The notes below the pieces were generated by a model that did not search any database, was not told the DNA's origin, and saw only the letters and a program-made list of their open reading frames with translations. From assembly GCA_051954235.1 (NCBI GenBank), contig JBQCHY010000013.1, positions 1 through 64,000 on the forward strand: a stretch of DNA of 64,000 nt, written 5' to 3'. Position 1 is the first letter of the stretch; each line of letters begins with the position of its first letter. Source of the DNA: 62-47 sp051954235. GTDB lineage: Bacteria > Pseudomonadota > Alphaproteobacteria > Rhizobiales > Xanthobacteraceae. Shown in pieces: positions 24,400-34,276 of this stretch. A program made the translations under genes and the position numbers.

Positions 24400-27300
24400 A
24401 TGCCGCCGCATCAGCGTTCGTCACGCAACCCCGCGCGAACGCCTCTCGGCGAGCAAGCCCGTCGTCAACATCAGCACCGAGAGGCAATGGCTCGGAAACC
24501 ACCGCCCCCGGCGCCGAATTCCCGTGCCGATGATCAACTATCGGAGTGGGATGACGCCGATTGGGATCCGCGTCACGACGATGCTGCGCGCCACCGCGCC
24601 GATCGTCTGTTGGGGCGACGCGGATCAAATCTGTCCGGCATCGGCGGGCGCTTCGTGGTGTTCGGTCGCTGGTTGAGGAGCGCGCGATGGCTGCGGCGCC
24701 TTCTGGTCACCGGCTTGGCGTTGGCCGCGGTGTTCGTGATCGCCTTCGGCGGATTGTGGTGGCGTCTCGGTGCCGGCCCGATCAGCCTCGACATGGCAAC
24801 GCCGTGGCTGATCACCGCGATCGAAGACAATATCGAACCCGGCAACACCGTCGAGATCGGTGGCACGCAGATCGAGCGCGCGGGACGCATTCGCGTGGCG
24901 GTCCGTATCCGCGATATCGTGGTGCGCGACCGCGACCACGCCATTATTGCCAGCGCGCCGAAAGCGGAAGTGCGGCTCTCCGGCATGGCGCTACTGATGG
25001 GACGATTGCGCGCCGAAAGCCTCAAGCTGGTCGACGCCGTCCTTGCCGTTCGCATCACGCCCGACGGCGCAGTCACGATATCCACCGGCGACAATGCCCG
25101 CCCCATCGCGGCCGGCACGGCCAAACCGATCGGAACGCCGGCATCCGATGGCGCATCCACGCCATCGGATTCATCCATAGTCCCGTCGCCGGCGCCAAGC
25201 GGCGCGCCGACTGCAACGCCGGGGGCGAGTCCCACCGGCAGCACCGGGCTCCTGGCCGGACTCGACTGGCTCGATAGCTTGAGCATGACAGGGCTCGACG
25301 GCCAAAACCTCAACGAGATCGGCTTGAAGAATGGCCGTCTGATCGTCGATGACGAGCAACGCGGCAATCGCTGGAATTTCGAGAACATCAGTCTCACCCT
25401 GCGCCGCCCGAGCGCCGGCGGCGTCGCATTGAGCCTCGGCGAGGAAGGCGCGCACGCATGGTCGCTGCGCGTCGAGATCGGCGCGCCGAGCAACGGCGTG
25501 CGATCCGTCGACATTCGCGCCAACAAGGTTTCGACGCAGAACATCCTGCTGGCGTTGCGGGTCAAGGATTTGAACTACAGCGCCGATCTTCCGCTTACCG
25601 GCGAGTTGAGGGGAGAGATCGGACGCGACGGCCTGCCGACCTACTTCCGCGGCAAACTCGAAGCGGGCAAGGGGACCATCATCGATCACGACACGCCGGA
25701 TTATCCGATGGCGGTCGATCAGATTGAGGCCAATGTCGAGTGGGATGCCGGTCGCCGCGTATTGCTCGCGCCGTTCAAAATCGTCTCGGGCGCCAACCGC
25801 GTGACGTTGCTGGCCCATCTTGAACCGCCGGGCGACGTGGTGCCGGACTGGCAACTCGGCTTCAGCGGCGGCACCATCGTGCTGGCCAGCATCAACAACG
25901 AGCCGCCGCTGATCTTCAATCGCATCGCCATCGGCATGCGGTTCGATACGACGCACAAGAAAATCCTGCTGACCCAGGCCAGCATCAGCAATGGCGAGAT
26001 CGGCGTCGCCGGCACCGGCACGCTGGATTATTCCGGCGAACCGCGCCTGACGCTGGGGTTTGCCGGAACGCCGATGTCGGCCACCGCGCTGAAACGGATG
26101 TGGCCGATCATCATCGTGCCTGAAGTGCGCGAATGGGTAACGGAGCGGATCGGCGCGGGATCGTTGCAACGCATCGATATCGGCGTCAATTCGCCGCTCT
26201 TCAATCTGTCGCGCGCCGGCCCGCCGATTCCGGACGATGGCCTCTCGGTCAACATCGTCGCTAACAACGTCACGCTGCATCCGGTCGATGAATTGCCGTC
26301 GATCCACAACGCCGACCTACGCGCGCGTGTCACCGGGCGAACCGCCACCGTGACCATCGGGCAGGGGAGCATCGACACGCAAGGCGGACGGAAACTCAAT
26401 GTTTCCGATGCCGTCTTCGAGGTGCCGGACATGGCGCCGAAGCCGGCGCCGGCGCGGGTCCGCTTCAAACTGGATGGGCCGGTCGCTGCGGTCGCGGAAA
26501 TCATTTCATCCGACCGCCTTAGCGAATTCAGCAACATGCCGATCGATCCGAACACCGCGAAAGGAACGGTGACTGCACAGGTGTCGCTCGGCCTGCCGAT
26601 CAAGCGCGAACTGACCAAGGCCGATACGACCTACGCAATCACCGCCGACGTCGCGGGATTTTCCGCCGACCGTCTGGTGATGAACCAGAAGCTCGAAGCT
26701 TCAGCGATGAAGATCGTCGCTAACAATCAGGGCTATCAAGTCAAGGGCGACGTGCGGATCAACGGCCAGCCGGCGTCACTCGACTATCGCAAGTTAGGCA
26801 ATGGCGATGCCGACATCAAAATGCAAGCGACGCTCGATGATGCCAGCCGCGCCCGGCTCGGCTTCGACCTCGGCGCCGGCGCAACCGGTCCGGTCGGTGT
26901 GAAACTCGCGGGACGGATCGGCAGTTCGGACAGTAAGATCGCCATCGACGCCGATCTTACGCCGCTCAAGCTCGACAATCTGTTGCCGGGTTGGACCAAG
27001 CCATCCGGCAAAGGCGCTCACGCGACCTTCAACGTGGTGCAGAAACCGCAATCGACCCGGCTCGAGGATATCGTCATCGACGGCGGAGGCGTGTCGATCA
27101 AGGGTTCGCTGGAAGTCGACCAGAACGACAATCTGATAAATGCCAATTTTCCGACCTACTCGCCGTCCGAAGGCGACAAGGCTTCGCTCCGGGCCGAGCG
27201 TGCCAACGACGGCACCATCAAGGTCGTGATGCGCGGCGACGTGTTCGATGGCCGTCAATTCATCAAGTCTGCGATCTCCGGCAAGGACACCGACGCCAAG

Positions 27301-28107
27301 AGCAAAACCAAGAGCATCGATTTCGACGTCGATCTCAAGCTGGGCGCAGTGGCGGGCTTCTACGGAGAGGCGGTGCGTGGGGTCGATCTGAAGATGTCGC
27401 GGAGGGACGGCACTATCCGCACGTTCGCGCTCAAGGGCAAGCTCGGGCGCGATACCCCACTGGCCGGCGATTTGCGTCGTCCTGCACAGGGCCGCGAGGT
27501 GATCTTCCTCGAAACCAACGACGCTGGCGCTTTCTTCCGCTTCACCGACACCTACGCCAAAATGATGGGCGGCCAACTTCAACTCGCGATGGAGCCGCCG
27601 ACGGTCGAGCCGCGGGCGAAGGAAGGCCTGGTGAACGTCCGTAACTTCTCCGTCAAGGGCGAAGCGAAACTCGATGAAGCGGCCGGTCTGCCCGCTGGCG
27701 GCGGCCGCTCGGGCGTTGCGTTCTCACGGTTGCGCGCGGAATTCACGCGCAACGGCGGGCGGCTGACCATTCGCGAAGGCGTCGTCAAAGGCCCAACGAT
27801 CGGCGCGACCATGGAAGGCACCATCGATTATCAGGCGAACCAGGTGAAGATGAGCGGCACCTTCGTTCCGCTCTACGGCCTCAACAACATGTTCGGACAA
27901 ATCCCGCTGTTCGGGATGTTGCTCGGGGGCAGCAACGAGGGCCTGATTGGCGTCACCTATGAAGTCGTCGGCTCGCCGGGCAAACCCGACCTTCGCATCA
28001 ATCCGATTTCAGTGATGGCGCCGGGCGTGCTGCGCAAGGTGTTCGAATTCAATACCGGGCGGCAGCAGAACTACAATCCGACCGAGCTTCCGTCGCCCAA
28101 TAACTAA
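24400..28107 (+). CDS. YhdP/AsmA-like envelope protein (DUF3971 and AsmA C-terminal region)
   Basis: A large (1235-residue) protein with a charged cytoplasmic N-terminus, one transmembrane helix (about 97-125, RRLLVTGLALAAVFVIAFGG) and a long periplasmic beta-rich region. The C-terminal signature FVPLYGLNNMFGQIPLFGML followed by NEGLIGVTYEVVGSPGKPDL is that of the YhdP/AsmA family. These proteins form hydrophobic grooves that carry phospholipids between the membranes. A Ser/Pro/Thr-rich linker lies at about 235-285. ATG with GAGGA nine bases upstream was preferred to an in-frame TTG three codons earlier. It is divergent from the peroxiredoxin gene. Confidence 0.88.
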   Translation: MPPHQRSSRNPARTPLGEQARRQHQHREAMARKPPPPAPNSRADDQLSEWDDADWDPRHDDAARHRADRLLGRRGSNLSGIGGRFVVFGRWLRSARWLRRLLVTGLALAAVFVIAFGGLWWRLGAGPISLDMATPWLITAIEDNIEPGNTVEIGGTQIERAGRIRVAVRIRDIVVRDRDHAIIASAPKAEVRLSGMALLMGRLRAESLKLVDAVLAVRITPDGAVTISTGDNARPIAAGTAKPIGTPASDGASTPSDSSIVPSPAPSGAPTATPGASPTGSTGLLAGLDWLDSLSMTGLDGQNLNEIGLKNGRLIVDDEQRGNRWNFENISLTLRRPSAGGVALSLGEEGAHAWSLRVEIGAPSNGVRSVDIRANKVSTQNILLALRVKDLNYSADLPLTGELRGEIGRDGLPTYFRGKLEAGKGTIIDHDTPDYPMAVDQIEANVEWDAGRRVLLAPFKIVSGANRVTLLAHLEPPGDVVPDWQLGFSGGTIVLASINNEPPLIFNRIAIGMRFDTTHKKILLTQASISNGEIGVAGTGTLDYSGEPRLTLGFAGTPMSATALKRMWPIIIVPEVREWVTERIGAGSLQRIDIGVNSPLFNLSRAGPPIPDDGLSVNIVANNVTLHPVDELPSIHNADLRARVTGRTATVTIGQGSIDTQGGRKLNVSDAVFEVPDMAPKPAPARVRFKLDGPVAAVAEIISSDRLSEFSNMPIDPNTAKGTVTAQVSLGLPIKRELTKADTTYAITADVAGFSADRLVMNQKLEASAMKIVANNQGYQVKGDVRINGQPASLDYRKLGNGDADIKMQATLDDASRARLGFDLGAGATGPVGVKLAGRIGSSDSKIAIDADLTPLKLDNLLPGWTKPSGKGAHATFNVVQKPQSTRLEDIVIDGGGVSIKGSLEVDQNDNLINANFPTYSPSEGDKASLRAERANDGTIKVVMRGDVFDGRQFIKSAISGKDTDAKSKTKSIDFDVDLKLGAVAGFYGEAVRGVDLKMSRRDGTIRTFALKGKLGRDTPLAGDLRRPAQGREVIFLETNDAGAFFRFTDTYAKMMGGQLQLAMEPPTVEPRAKEGLVNVRNFSVKGEAKLDEAAGLPAGGGRSGVAFSRLRAEFTRNGGRLTIREGVVKGPTIGATMEGTIDYQANQVKMSGTFVPLYGLNNMFGQIPLFGMLLGGSNEGLIGVTYEVVGSPGKPDLRINPISVMAPGVLRKVFEFNTGRQQNYNPTELPSPNN

Positions 28108-28136
28108 GCGTTGGCTATCGTCAATGACGCGCGCGA

Positions 28137-29408
28137 CTATTCGCGCAGCGCTCGGACCGTCAGGAACGGGATCATGCCGAGCAGTACGTTGACCAGCGCG
28201 AAGGCGATGACCAGATCGTAGCTGTGGCTCCAGTCGTGGATGAGGCCGCCGATCAGCGCGCCGAGCGCGGAGCCCAGGCCGCTCCCGATCGAGATGCTGC
28301 CGAAGATCGTCCCGACGCGCTTGCCGTGAAAGATGTTGATCGCCGCCGCGGTAATCAGCGGGCCGCGCGATCCGATGGTGCTGCCAAAACACACCAGGAA
28401 GCCGCCGAGCAGCCATAGATTCGGAAACCGACTGAGCAACCACAGGCAGACGATGCCGATCGTCGTCAACCCGTAACTGAACAGGATCGCGCGGCGGCGA
28501 CCGATCAGCGTATCGAGCCAGCTCACCGTCAGCATGCCGATCACCAGCACCACGCCGCTCAAGCCCCATGCGGAGGCGGCTTGCAACGGTGGAAATCCGG
28601 ATTCGATCAGGTAAGCGACGACCTGGACTCCGATGGTGTAAACGCCGATCGCCGTGAAGAAGAACGTGCTGAACAGCGCCCAGAACGCGTGATGGCGCAT
28701 CGCGCTCAGCAGGGTCCACTCGATCTCGTTGATGGTTGCCGTTGATGTCGTCGTGACTTTGACCGGCGCATTGCTCGGCGCGCGCGCAGCATCCTTGGCG
28801 ATGCGGTGCCACGGCAACAGCAGAAGCGGGATCAGCAAAACCAGCAAGACGCCGCCCAGCAGGTGATAGCTGTTACGCCACTCGAAATGATCGATCAGGA
28901 CTTGCGACAACGGCACCAGCGTCAGCACGCCGGCGCCGTTCGCCGAATAGACGATCGCCATCGCGGTGGGCAGCCGGTTGCCAAACCAGCGCCCCAGCAG
29001 CAGCGAACTCGGGACATTGCTGAGGCAGGCCATGCCCAGCCCAACGGAGATGCCCATACACGCCTGCAATTGCCATAGCGTATTGGCGAACGCGGCCAGC
29101 GATACGCCCGTGCCAAGCAGCAGCAGGCCAAGGCCGTAGACGGAGCGGGGACCGGAGAAGTCGAACAACCGCCCGACGAATGGCGACGACAGGCCCATCG
29201 ACAGCGATGCCAGCGCGTAGATCGAAATGACATCGGCGCGCGCCCAGCCGAAATCGTTCGAAATCGGCAGCAGGAAGACCGTGAAGGTTTCGCCCATGCC
29301 GCGCCCGAGCAGCGCCAGGGCGAAGCAGAGGCCGAGAACGGCCCACGCGGCGCGCGTGGGTTTGACGGGGGTGATGTCAGGATGGACGAAAGACTGTTCA
29401 GCGGCCAT
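28137..29408 (-). CDS. Major facilitator superfamily transporter
   Basis: A 423-residue protein with twelve predicted membrane segments and MFS-type loops (SPFVGRLFDFSGPRSVYG after helix 2; DTLIGRRRAILFSYG in the second half). The general look is of the monocarboxylate/oxalate-formate porter branch, but the substrate is unknown. It lies 56 bases downstream of tyrS on the same strand and may be co-transcribed. Its ribosome-binding site is within a perfect inverted repeat (see the adjacent regulatory entry). Confidence 0.88.
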   Translation of the reverse strand: MAAEQSFVHPDITPVKPTRAAWAVLGLCFALALLGRGMGETFTVFLLPISNDFGWARADVISIYALASLSMGLSSPFVGRLFDFSGPRSVYGLGLLLLGTGVSLAAFANTLWQLQACMGISVGLGMACLSNVPSSLLLGRWFGNRLPTAMAIVYSANGAGVLTLVPLSQVLIDHFEWRNSYHLLGGVLLVLLIPLLLLPWHRIAKDAARAPSNAPVKVTTTSTATINEIEWTLLSAMRHHAFWALFSTFFFTAIGVYTIGVQVVAYLIESGFPPLQAASAWGLSGVVLVIGMLTVSWLDTLIGRRRAILFSYGLTTIGIVCLWLLSRFPNLWLLGGFLVCFGSTIGSRGPLITAAAINIFHGKRVGTIFGSISIGSGLGSALGALIGGLIHDWSHSYDLVIAFALVNVLLGMIPFLTVRALRE

Positions 29409-29410
29409 GG

Positions 29411-29442
29411 TCCTCCATGGAGCGCATTTCGCCCATGGAGGA
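29411..29442 (-). promoter_or_regulatory. Hairpin hiding the ribosome-binding site of the MFS gene
   Basis: A perfect 10-bp inverted repeat (TCCTCCATGG at 29411-29420 and CCATGGAGGA at 29433-29442, 12-base loop) ends two bases before the MFS start codon. On the transcript the GGAGGA ribosome-binding site is one arm and would be paired. A 12-codon frame (MGEMRSMEDHGR) also starts in the hairpin and ends over the MFS start. Control of translation is inferred. Confidence 0.5.
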
Positions 29443-29464
29443 CAACGGCGTTCTGCGAATAGGC

Positions 29465-30718
29465 CTATGCGATCTTGAGCAGGACGTGACGCTTCTTGCC
29501 CATCGACAGCTTGATGACGCCGTCCGGCGTCATATTCGCACTGGTCAGGATCACCTTGTCGTCGCTCACCGCCACGTCGTTGACGCGCAGACCGCCGCTC
29601 TTGATCTGCCGGCGCGCCTCGCCGTTGGAAGCGACGAGCCCTGCGCGCACGAACGCACCCAACACGCCGATGCCCTCGTTCAACTCCGCAGCGGCGATCT
29701 CGACCGTCGGCAAATCGCTGGCGATGGCGCCTTCCTCGAAGGTCTTCCGCGCCGTCTCGGACGCGGCCTCGGCCTGCGCCCGTCCATGCATCAGCGCCGT
29801 CGCCTCGGTTGCCAGCACCTTCTTGGCTTCGTTGATCTCCTGGCCCTGCAACGCAGCAAGGCGTGCGACCTCATCCAGCGGCAAGGTGGTGAACAGCTTG
29901 AGGAAGCGTTCGACGTCGGCGTCCTCGGTGTTGCGCCAGTATTGCCAGTAGTCGTAGGGGCTCAGCATGTCGGCGTTGAGCCACACCGCGCCGGCCGCGG
30001 TCTTACCCATCTTGGCACCGGAGGCCGTGGTCAGCAGCGGGCAGGTGAGGGCGTGCAGTTGGTGCGTGCCCATGCGGCGGCCGAGATCAATGCCGTTGAC
30101 GATGTTGCCCCACTGGTCGGAGCCGCCCATTTGCAAATTGCAGCCGTAGCGCTTGGCCAGTTCGACGTAGTCGTAGGATTGCAGGATCATGTAGTTGAAT
30201 TCGATGAATGACAGCTCCTGCTCGCGCTCGAGCCGCATCCGCACCGAATCCATCGTCAGCATGCGATTGATCGAGAAGTGGCGGCCGACATCGCGCAGCA
30301 TCTCGATGTAGTTGAGCTTGGCCAGCCATTCGGCGTTGTCGGCCATCACCGCATCGCTCTTGCCGTCGCCGAAGGCGATGAACTTGGCGAAGGTGCCCTT
30401 GATGGATTCCTTGTTGTCGTTGATCTGGTCGTAGGTCAGCAACTTGCGGGTTTCGTCACGGCCGGAAGGATCGCCGACCCGCGTGGTGCCGCCACCCATC
30501 AGCGCGATCGGCTTGTTGCCGGTCTGTTGCAGCCAATGCAGCATCATGATCGACAGGAGATGCCCGACGTGCAGCGACGGCGCGGTGCAATCGTATCCGA
30601 CGTAGGCGACGGCCTCGCCCTTGGCGGCGATGCCATCCAGGCTTTCCGGGTCGGAAATCTGGTGGATGAAGCCGCGCTGCTGGAGCAGGTTGAGAAAATC
30701 CGATTTAAATGCCGTCAT
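29465..30718 (-). CDS. tyrS: Tyrosyl-tRNA synthetase
   Basis: A class Ic synthetase charging tRNA-Tyr. The 417 residues show the HIGH-equivalent HVGH at 50-53 (CTAPSLHVGHLLSIMM), the tyrosine pocket (FNYMILQSYDYVELAKRYGC then QMGGSDQWGNI), the KMSKS-equivalent KMGKT, and a C-terminal S4 RNA-binding domain (ARRQIKSGGLRVNDV). The start was set at MTAFKSDFLN; the 209 further upstream in-frame residues are an antisense shadow of anmK. It is divergent from anmK. Confidence 0.97.
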   Translation of the reverse strand: MTAFKSDFLNLLQQRGFIHQISDPESLDGIAAKGEAVAYVGYDCTAPSLHVGHLLSIMMLHWLQQTGNKPIALMGGGTTRVGDPSGRDETRKLLTYDQINDNKESIKGTFAKFIAFGDGKSDAVMADNAEWLAKLNYIEMLRDVGRHFSINRMLTMDSVRMRLEREQELSFIEFNYMILQSYDYVELAKRYGCNLQMGGSDQWGNIVNGIDLGRRMGTHQLHALTCPLLTTASGAKMGKTAAGAVWLNADMLSPYDYWQYWRNTEDADVERFLKLFTTLPLDEVARLAALQGQEINEAKKVLATEATALMHGRAQAEAASETARKTFEEGAIASDLPTVEIAAAELNEGIGVLGAFVRAGLVASNGEARRQIKSGGLRVNDVAVSDDKVILTSANMTPDGVIKLSMGKKRHVLLKIA

Positions 30719-30880
30719 GGGTCTGAAACTCAGGTCAGTCTTCTTTGACTCTTTCGCGCCATTGTCGCGCGAGGAGCGGCCGGCGGGCTGCCGAAGCCAA
30801 GGATGATGTGGCATTATAAGATGCGGCTGTCCGAGACAAGTTGGGCGTCCTCGCCCGAGGCTTCCGAAAGTGACGCGGCG

Positions 30881-31984
30881 ATGATGTTGCGGGCGATCGG
30901 CATGATGAGCGGCACCTCGCTGGACGGGGTCGACGTCGCCTTGATCGAGACGGACGGCAAGCGGATCGCGGGCTTTGGACCGTCCGGGTATCGCCCCTAC
31001 GCCGAGAGCGAACGCGCCGTGTTGCGCCGGGCGCTGGCGGAAGCCCCCACTATGTCGGATCGCGACGCCCGGCCGGGGATTCTTGCCGAGGCTGAGCGGG
31101 TGGTGACCATCGCCCATGCCGAGGCCATCGCCACGTTCACGGCCCAACACGGCATCGCGTGCGAGGACATCGATATCGTCGGGTTTCATGGCCAGACGGT
31201 GCTGCATCGGCCGGAACGGCGGCTGACGGTACAGATCGGCGACGCGGCTGCCCTCGCCAAGGCAATCCATATCCCTGTGATGCACGACTTCCGCGCCGCC
31301 GACGTTGCCGCCGGCGGGCAAGGCGCGCCGCTGGTGCCGGTCTATCACCGGGCTTTGGCGCAGTCGCTGGAGCGCGAGGGGCCGGTCGTTCTGGTCAATA
31401 TCGGCGGGGTGTCGAACATCACCTACATCGACGGGATGGACACCCTGATCGCCTGCGATACCGGCCCCGGCAACGCCTTGCTAGATGACTTCATGTTCCG
31501 CGTGCTGGGCAAGCCCTTCGACTGCGAGGGCCGGCTGGCGGCGGAAGGCAGCGTCGATGAAAGCTGGCTCGCGCGCAGCTTGCAGCAGCCGTTTTTCACC
31601 AAGCCACCGCCAAAGTCACTGGATCGCAACGACTTTGCGACGCTTCGTCTGGAGAGTTCCGATGCCGCGGACGGAGCGGCGACGTTGACCGCCTTCACCG
31701 CCGCCAGCATCGCGGCCATCGTACCGCTGCTGCCGAAGGCGCCGCGAAGCTGGATCGTGGTCGGCGGCGGCGCACGCAACCTGACGCTGCTATGGATGCT
31801 GCGGGAGCGCCTCGCGCCGGCGACCGTGGAGACCGGGGATCAGCTCGGCTGGTCCTCCGACGCCATCGAAGCGCAGGCGTTCGGCTATCTGGCCGCCCGC
31901 GGCCTCAAGGGGCTTCCGCTGAGCTATCCCGCGACCACGGGCGTCCCGATGCCGATGACCGGCGGCCTCATGGCGCAGCCCTAG
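30881..31984 (+). CDS. anmK: Anhydro-N-acetylmuramic acid kinase
   Basis: AnmK phosphorylates and opens 1,6-anhydro-MurNAc released during wall turnover, giving MurNAc-6-phosphate for recycling. The 367-residue product starts just before the family signature GMMSGTSLDGVDVALIETDG (ATP-binding) and contains GFHGQTVLHRPE, VNIGGVSNITYI and CDTGPGNALLDDF. An in-frame ATG 26 codons upstream exists, but the extra residues do not match the family, whose members start close to the signature. Divergence from tyrS is a conserved arrangement in proteobacteria by my recollection. Confidence 0.94.
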   Translation: MMLRAIGMMSGTSLDGVDVALIETDGKRIAGFGPSGYRPYAESERAVLRRALAEAPTMSDRDARPGILAEAERVVTIAHAEAIATFTAQHGIACEDIDIVGFHGQTVLHRPERRLTVQIGDAAALAKAIHIPVMHDFRAADVAAGGQGAPLVPVYHRALAQSLEREGPVVLVNIGGVSNITYIDGMDTLIACDTGPGNALLDDFMFRVLGKPFDCEGRLAAEGSVDESWLARSLQQPFFTKPPPKSLDRNDFATLRLESSDAADGAATLTAFTAASIAAIVPLLPKAPRSWIVVGGGARNLTLLWMLRERLAPATVETGDQLGWSSDAIEAQAFGYLAARGLKGLPLSYPATTGVPMPMTGGLMAQP

Positions 31985-32013
31985 GGCGTGATTTGTCGAG
32001 GTTGAATCCGACA

Positions 32014-32106
32014 TCGTCACCCTGAGGTGCTGGCGCGTAGCGCCAGCCTCGAAGGGCTACGGCCGCGATCCTTCGAGGCTCGCTTCGCTCGCGCCTCAGG
32101 ATAACG
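32014..32106. repeat. Intergenic palindromic repeat between anmK and a hydrolase gene
   Basis: The element has outer arms GTCACCCTGAGGTGC and GCGCCTCAGGATAACGAC, inner CTCGAAGG/CCTTCGAG halves, and a perfect hairpin CTGGCGC-GTA-GCGCCAG (32030-32046). It belongs to the 'CCTGAGG ... CCTTCGAGG' family common in Bradyrhizobiaceae; related copies are near 35982 and 38149. It lies between convergent genes and may stop both transcripts. Confidence 0.75.
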
Positions 32107-32147
32107 ACACGTGCTTCGATTCAAGCCGATCAGAGGCGATCACCGGC

Positions 32148-32795
32148 TTACCGAATGTTGGCGAGCCGCATGTCGAGATAGCTGGTGACCGATTCCATCA
32201 GCGGCTCCAGCTTGCCGTCGAAGAAGTGGTTGGCGCCCGGGATGACCTGATGGTCGATCACGATGCCCTTCTGCGACTTGAGCTTGTCGACCAGCGCGTT
32301 GACGTCCTTCGACGGCACCACCGCATCCTTCTCGCCGTGGACGATCAGGCCGGAGGAGGGACACGGCGCCAGGAACGAGAAATCGTAGAGGTTGGCGGGC
32401 GGCGCGATCGAGATGAAGCCCTCGACCTCAGGCCGCCGCATCAGGAGTTGCATCCCGATCCAAGCTCCGAACGAGAATCCGGTGACCCAGCAGGCGCGCG
32501 CTTCCGGATTGATGGTCTGGGCCCAATCCAGAGCCGACGCCGCGTCCGACAATTCGCCGGTGCCGTGATCGAACGAGCCCTGGCTGCGGCCGACGCCGCG
32601 GAAGTTGAAGCGCAGCACCGAAAAGCCGCGATGCACGAAGGCGTAGTAGCACTGATAGATGATCTGGTGATTCATCGTGCCGTGGAATTGCGGGTGCGGA
32701 TGCAGCACCATCGCGATCGGCGCGTTCTTCTGTTTCGCCGGATGATAGCGGCCTTCGAGACGGCCGGCGGGACCGGTGAAAATAACTTCGGGCAT
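32148..32795 (-). CDS. Small alpha/beta-hydrolase
   Basis: A 215-residue cytosolic alpha/beta-hydrolase of the COG2945 type. The nucleophile is Ser108 in GFSFGAW, the acid is probably the Asp of HGEKDAVVP, and the base is the His of GANHFFDGK. The oxyanion-hole region is HPHPQFHGTMNH, a signature of this group. Substrates of the group are not established. The neighbouring start of the suf-operon desulfurase gene is divergent. Confidence 0.85.
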   Translation of the reverse strand: MPEVIFTGPAGRLEGRYHPAKQKNAPIAMVLHPHPQFHGTMNHQIIYQCYYAFVHRGFSVLRFNFRGVGRSQGSFDHGTGELSDAASALDWAQTINPEARACWVTGFSFGAWIGMQLLMRRPEVEGFISIAPPANLYDFSFLAPCPSSGLIVHGEKDAVVPSKDVNALVDKLKSQKGIVIDHQVIPGANHFFDGKLEPLMESVTSYLDMRLANIR

Positions 32796-33112
32796 CCGTG
32801 TTCCTTCGTATTCGTGGATGCGCGGCCGATGCTAACGGACACACGCATATCGCCGCCGGGCATAAACGCGGAGCACACCATCCGGGCGGACAGGCAACGC
32901 GAGCGCCGGCATTCGGGCGATGGCGTTCTAACATAGGGCAAGGGGCAAAAAGCAAGCATATTGACTGTCACCCCACGCCGGACCGGCATCAACCATGCAA
33001 GATTGGCCGCAATATCTGCCATGAGATGCCCTAAGATGGGGCGGTAGGCAGTCAGGCCTCAGCGTTTGAGACGCAAGCCTGCCGCCACAACCGCAAGGAA
33101 CCGACCGACGCC
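32796..33112. other. Divergent promoter region before the suf operon
   Basis: The region separates the hydrolase gene and the first desulfurase gene. A TTGACT hexamer occurs at 32961-32966, but no good -10 element follows at the right spacing. I looked for Irr/ICE-type TTAGAA-TTCTAA palindromes and IscR-type boxes and saw none that I would defend. Confidence 0.4.
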
Positions 33113-34276
33113 ATGAAGCAGCGTGTCTATCTCGACTGGAACGCGACCACACCACTGCATCCGGAGGCGCGGGCCGCGCTGGTCGCCGCGCTGGATATCT
33201 GCGGTAACCCGTCGTCGGTGCATGGCGAAGGGAGGCGGGCTCATAAGGTCTTGCAAGACGCCCGCGCGGCCGTTGCGGCGCTTGTGGGCGCGACTTCCGA
33301 GACCGTGGTGTTCACCTCCGGCGCGACCGAATCCAACGCCCTCGCGCTCGCTCCCGGGCTGCATCGGCCAGCCTCGCCGCCGGCGAGGCGCCTCATCGTT
33401 TCGGCCATCGAGCATTCCTCGGTACTGGCCGGTGGACGGTTCGCCAAGGAGTTCGTGGAAATCGCGCTGGTCGATCGATCTGGGGTGATCGATCTGACGG
33501 AGTTGGCCCGATTATTGACCGACAAGCCACCTGCTTTGATATCGATCATGCTGGCCAACAACGAAACCGGCGCCATTCAGCCGATCCGCCAGGTCGCTGA
33601 GTTAGTGCGTGCGCATGGTGGCGTTCTGCATGTCGATGCGGTCGCAGCGCTCGGGAAAATGGATATCAATTTCAAATCATTGAACTGTGATCTTCTATCG
33701 ATTTCTGCGCACAAGATCGGCGGTCCGAAGGGCGTCGGTGCGCTGGTCGTGGCCGATGATCTGCGCGGGCTGGAACCGGAACTGAGGGGCGGCGGACAGG
33801 AGAAGGGGCGCCGTGCCGGCACCGAAAATCTGCCTGGAATCGCCGGGTTCGGAGCCGCCGCGACGGTCGTCAGGGCGACGTGGGAACAACATGCCCGGCA
33901 CTGCGAGGTGTTGCGGAAGCGGCTGGAAAAGGGGTTGAAGCAGGCGGGTGCCGTCATCATCGCAGAGAATGTGCCTCGGTTACCCAATACCACGCTGTTC
34001 ACGGCTCCCGGCCTCCACGCCGAAACCGCGGTGATTGGCTTTGATCTCGAAGGGATCGCTGTCTCGTCCGGCTCTGCGTGTTCGTCCGGCAAGGTACAAC
34101 CCTCGCATGTGCTGGAGGCGATGCACGCCGATCCGGAACAGGTGCGCGGCGGCGTCCGCATCAGTCTGGGGTGGGAAACAACAGAAAATGATGTCGATCG
34201 GGCGCTGGAGGCTTGGCGAAAGCTCGCCGGGACCCTAGTTAAAAAGAACGATGAAACAGTGCTTGAACGATTCTAA
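33113..34276 (+). CDS. Cysteine desulfurase, IscS/NifS (group I) type
   Basis: A PLP enzyme that removes sulfur from cysteine for Fe-S cluster and thio-cofactor synthesis. The 387 residues start MKQRVYLDWNATTPLHPEA. The PLP lysine is in SISAHKIGGPKGVG, and the active-site loop with the catalytic cysteine is SSGSACSSGKVQPSHVLEAM, characteristic of group I. It heads the suf operon, 134 bases before sufB, so the operon encodes two desulfurases of different groups (this one and SufS). This is usual in alphaproteobacteria. Confidence 0.93.
   Translation: MKQRVYLDWNATTPLHPEARAALVAALDICGNPSSVHGEGRRAHKVLQDARAAVAALVGATSETVVFTSGATESNALALAPGLHRPASPPARRLIVSAIEHSSVLAGGRFAKEFVEIALVDRSGVIDLTELARLLTDKPPALISIMLANNETGAIQPIRQVAELVRAHGGVLHVDAVAALGKMDINFKSLNCDLLSISAHKIGGPKGVGALVVADDLRGLEPELRGGGQEKGRRAGTENLPGIAGFGAAATVVRATWEQHARHCEVLRKRLEKGLKQAGAVIIAENVPRLPNTTLFTAPGLHAETAVIGFDLEGIAVSSGSACSSGKVQPSHVLEAMHADPEQVRGGVRISLGWETTENDVDRALEAWRKLAGTLVKKNDETVLERF

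Noticed and set aside
32796..33112. Irr, IscR or RirA binding site before the suf operon
   Set aside because: No palindrome matching the known consensus could be seen by eye; reporting one would be a guess.
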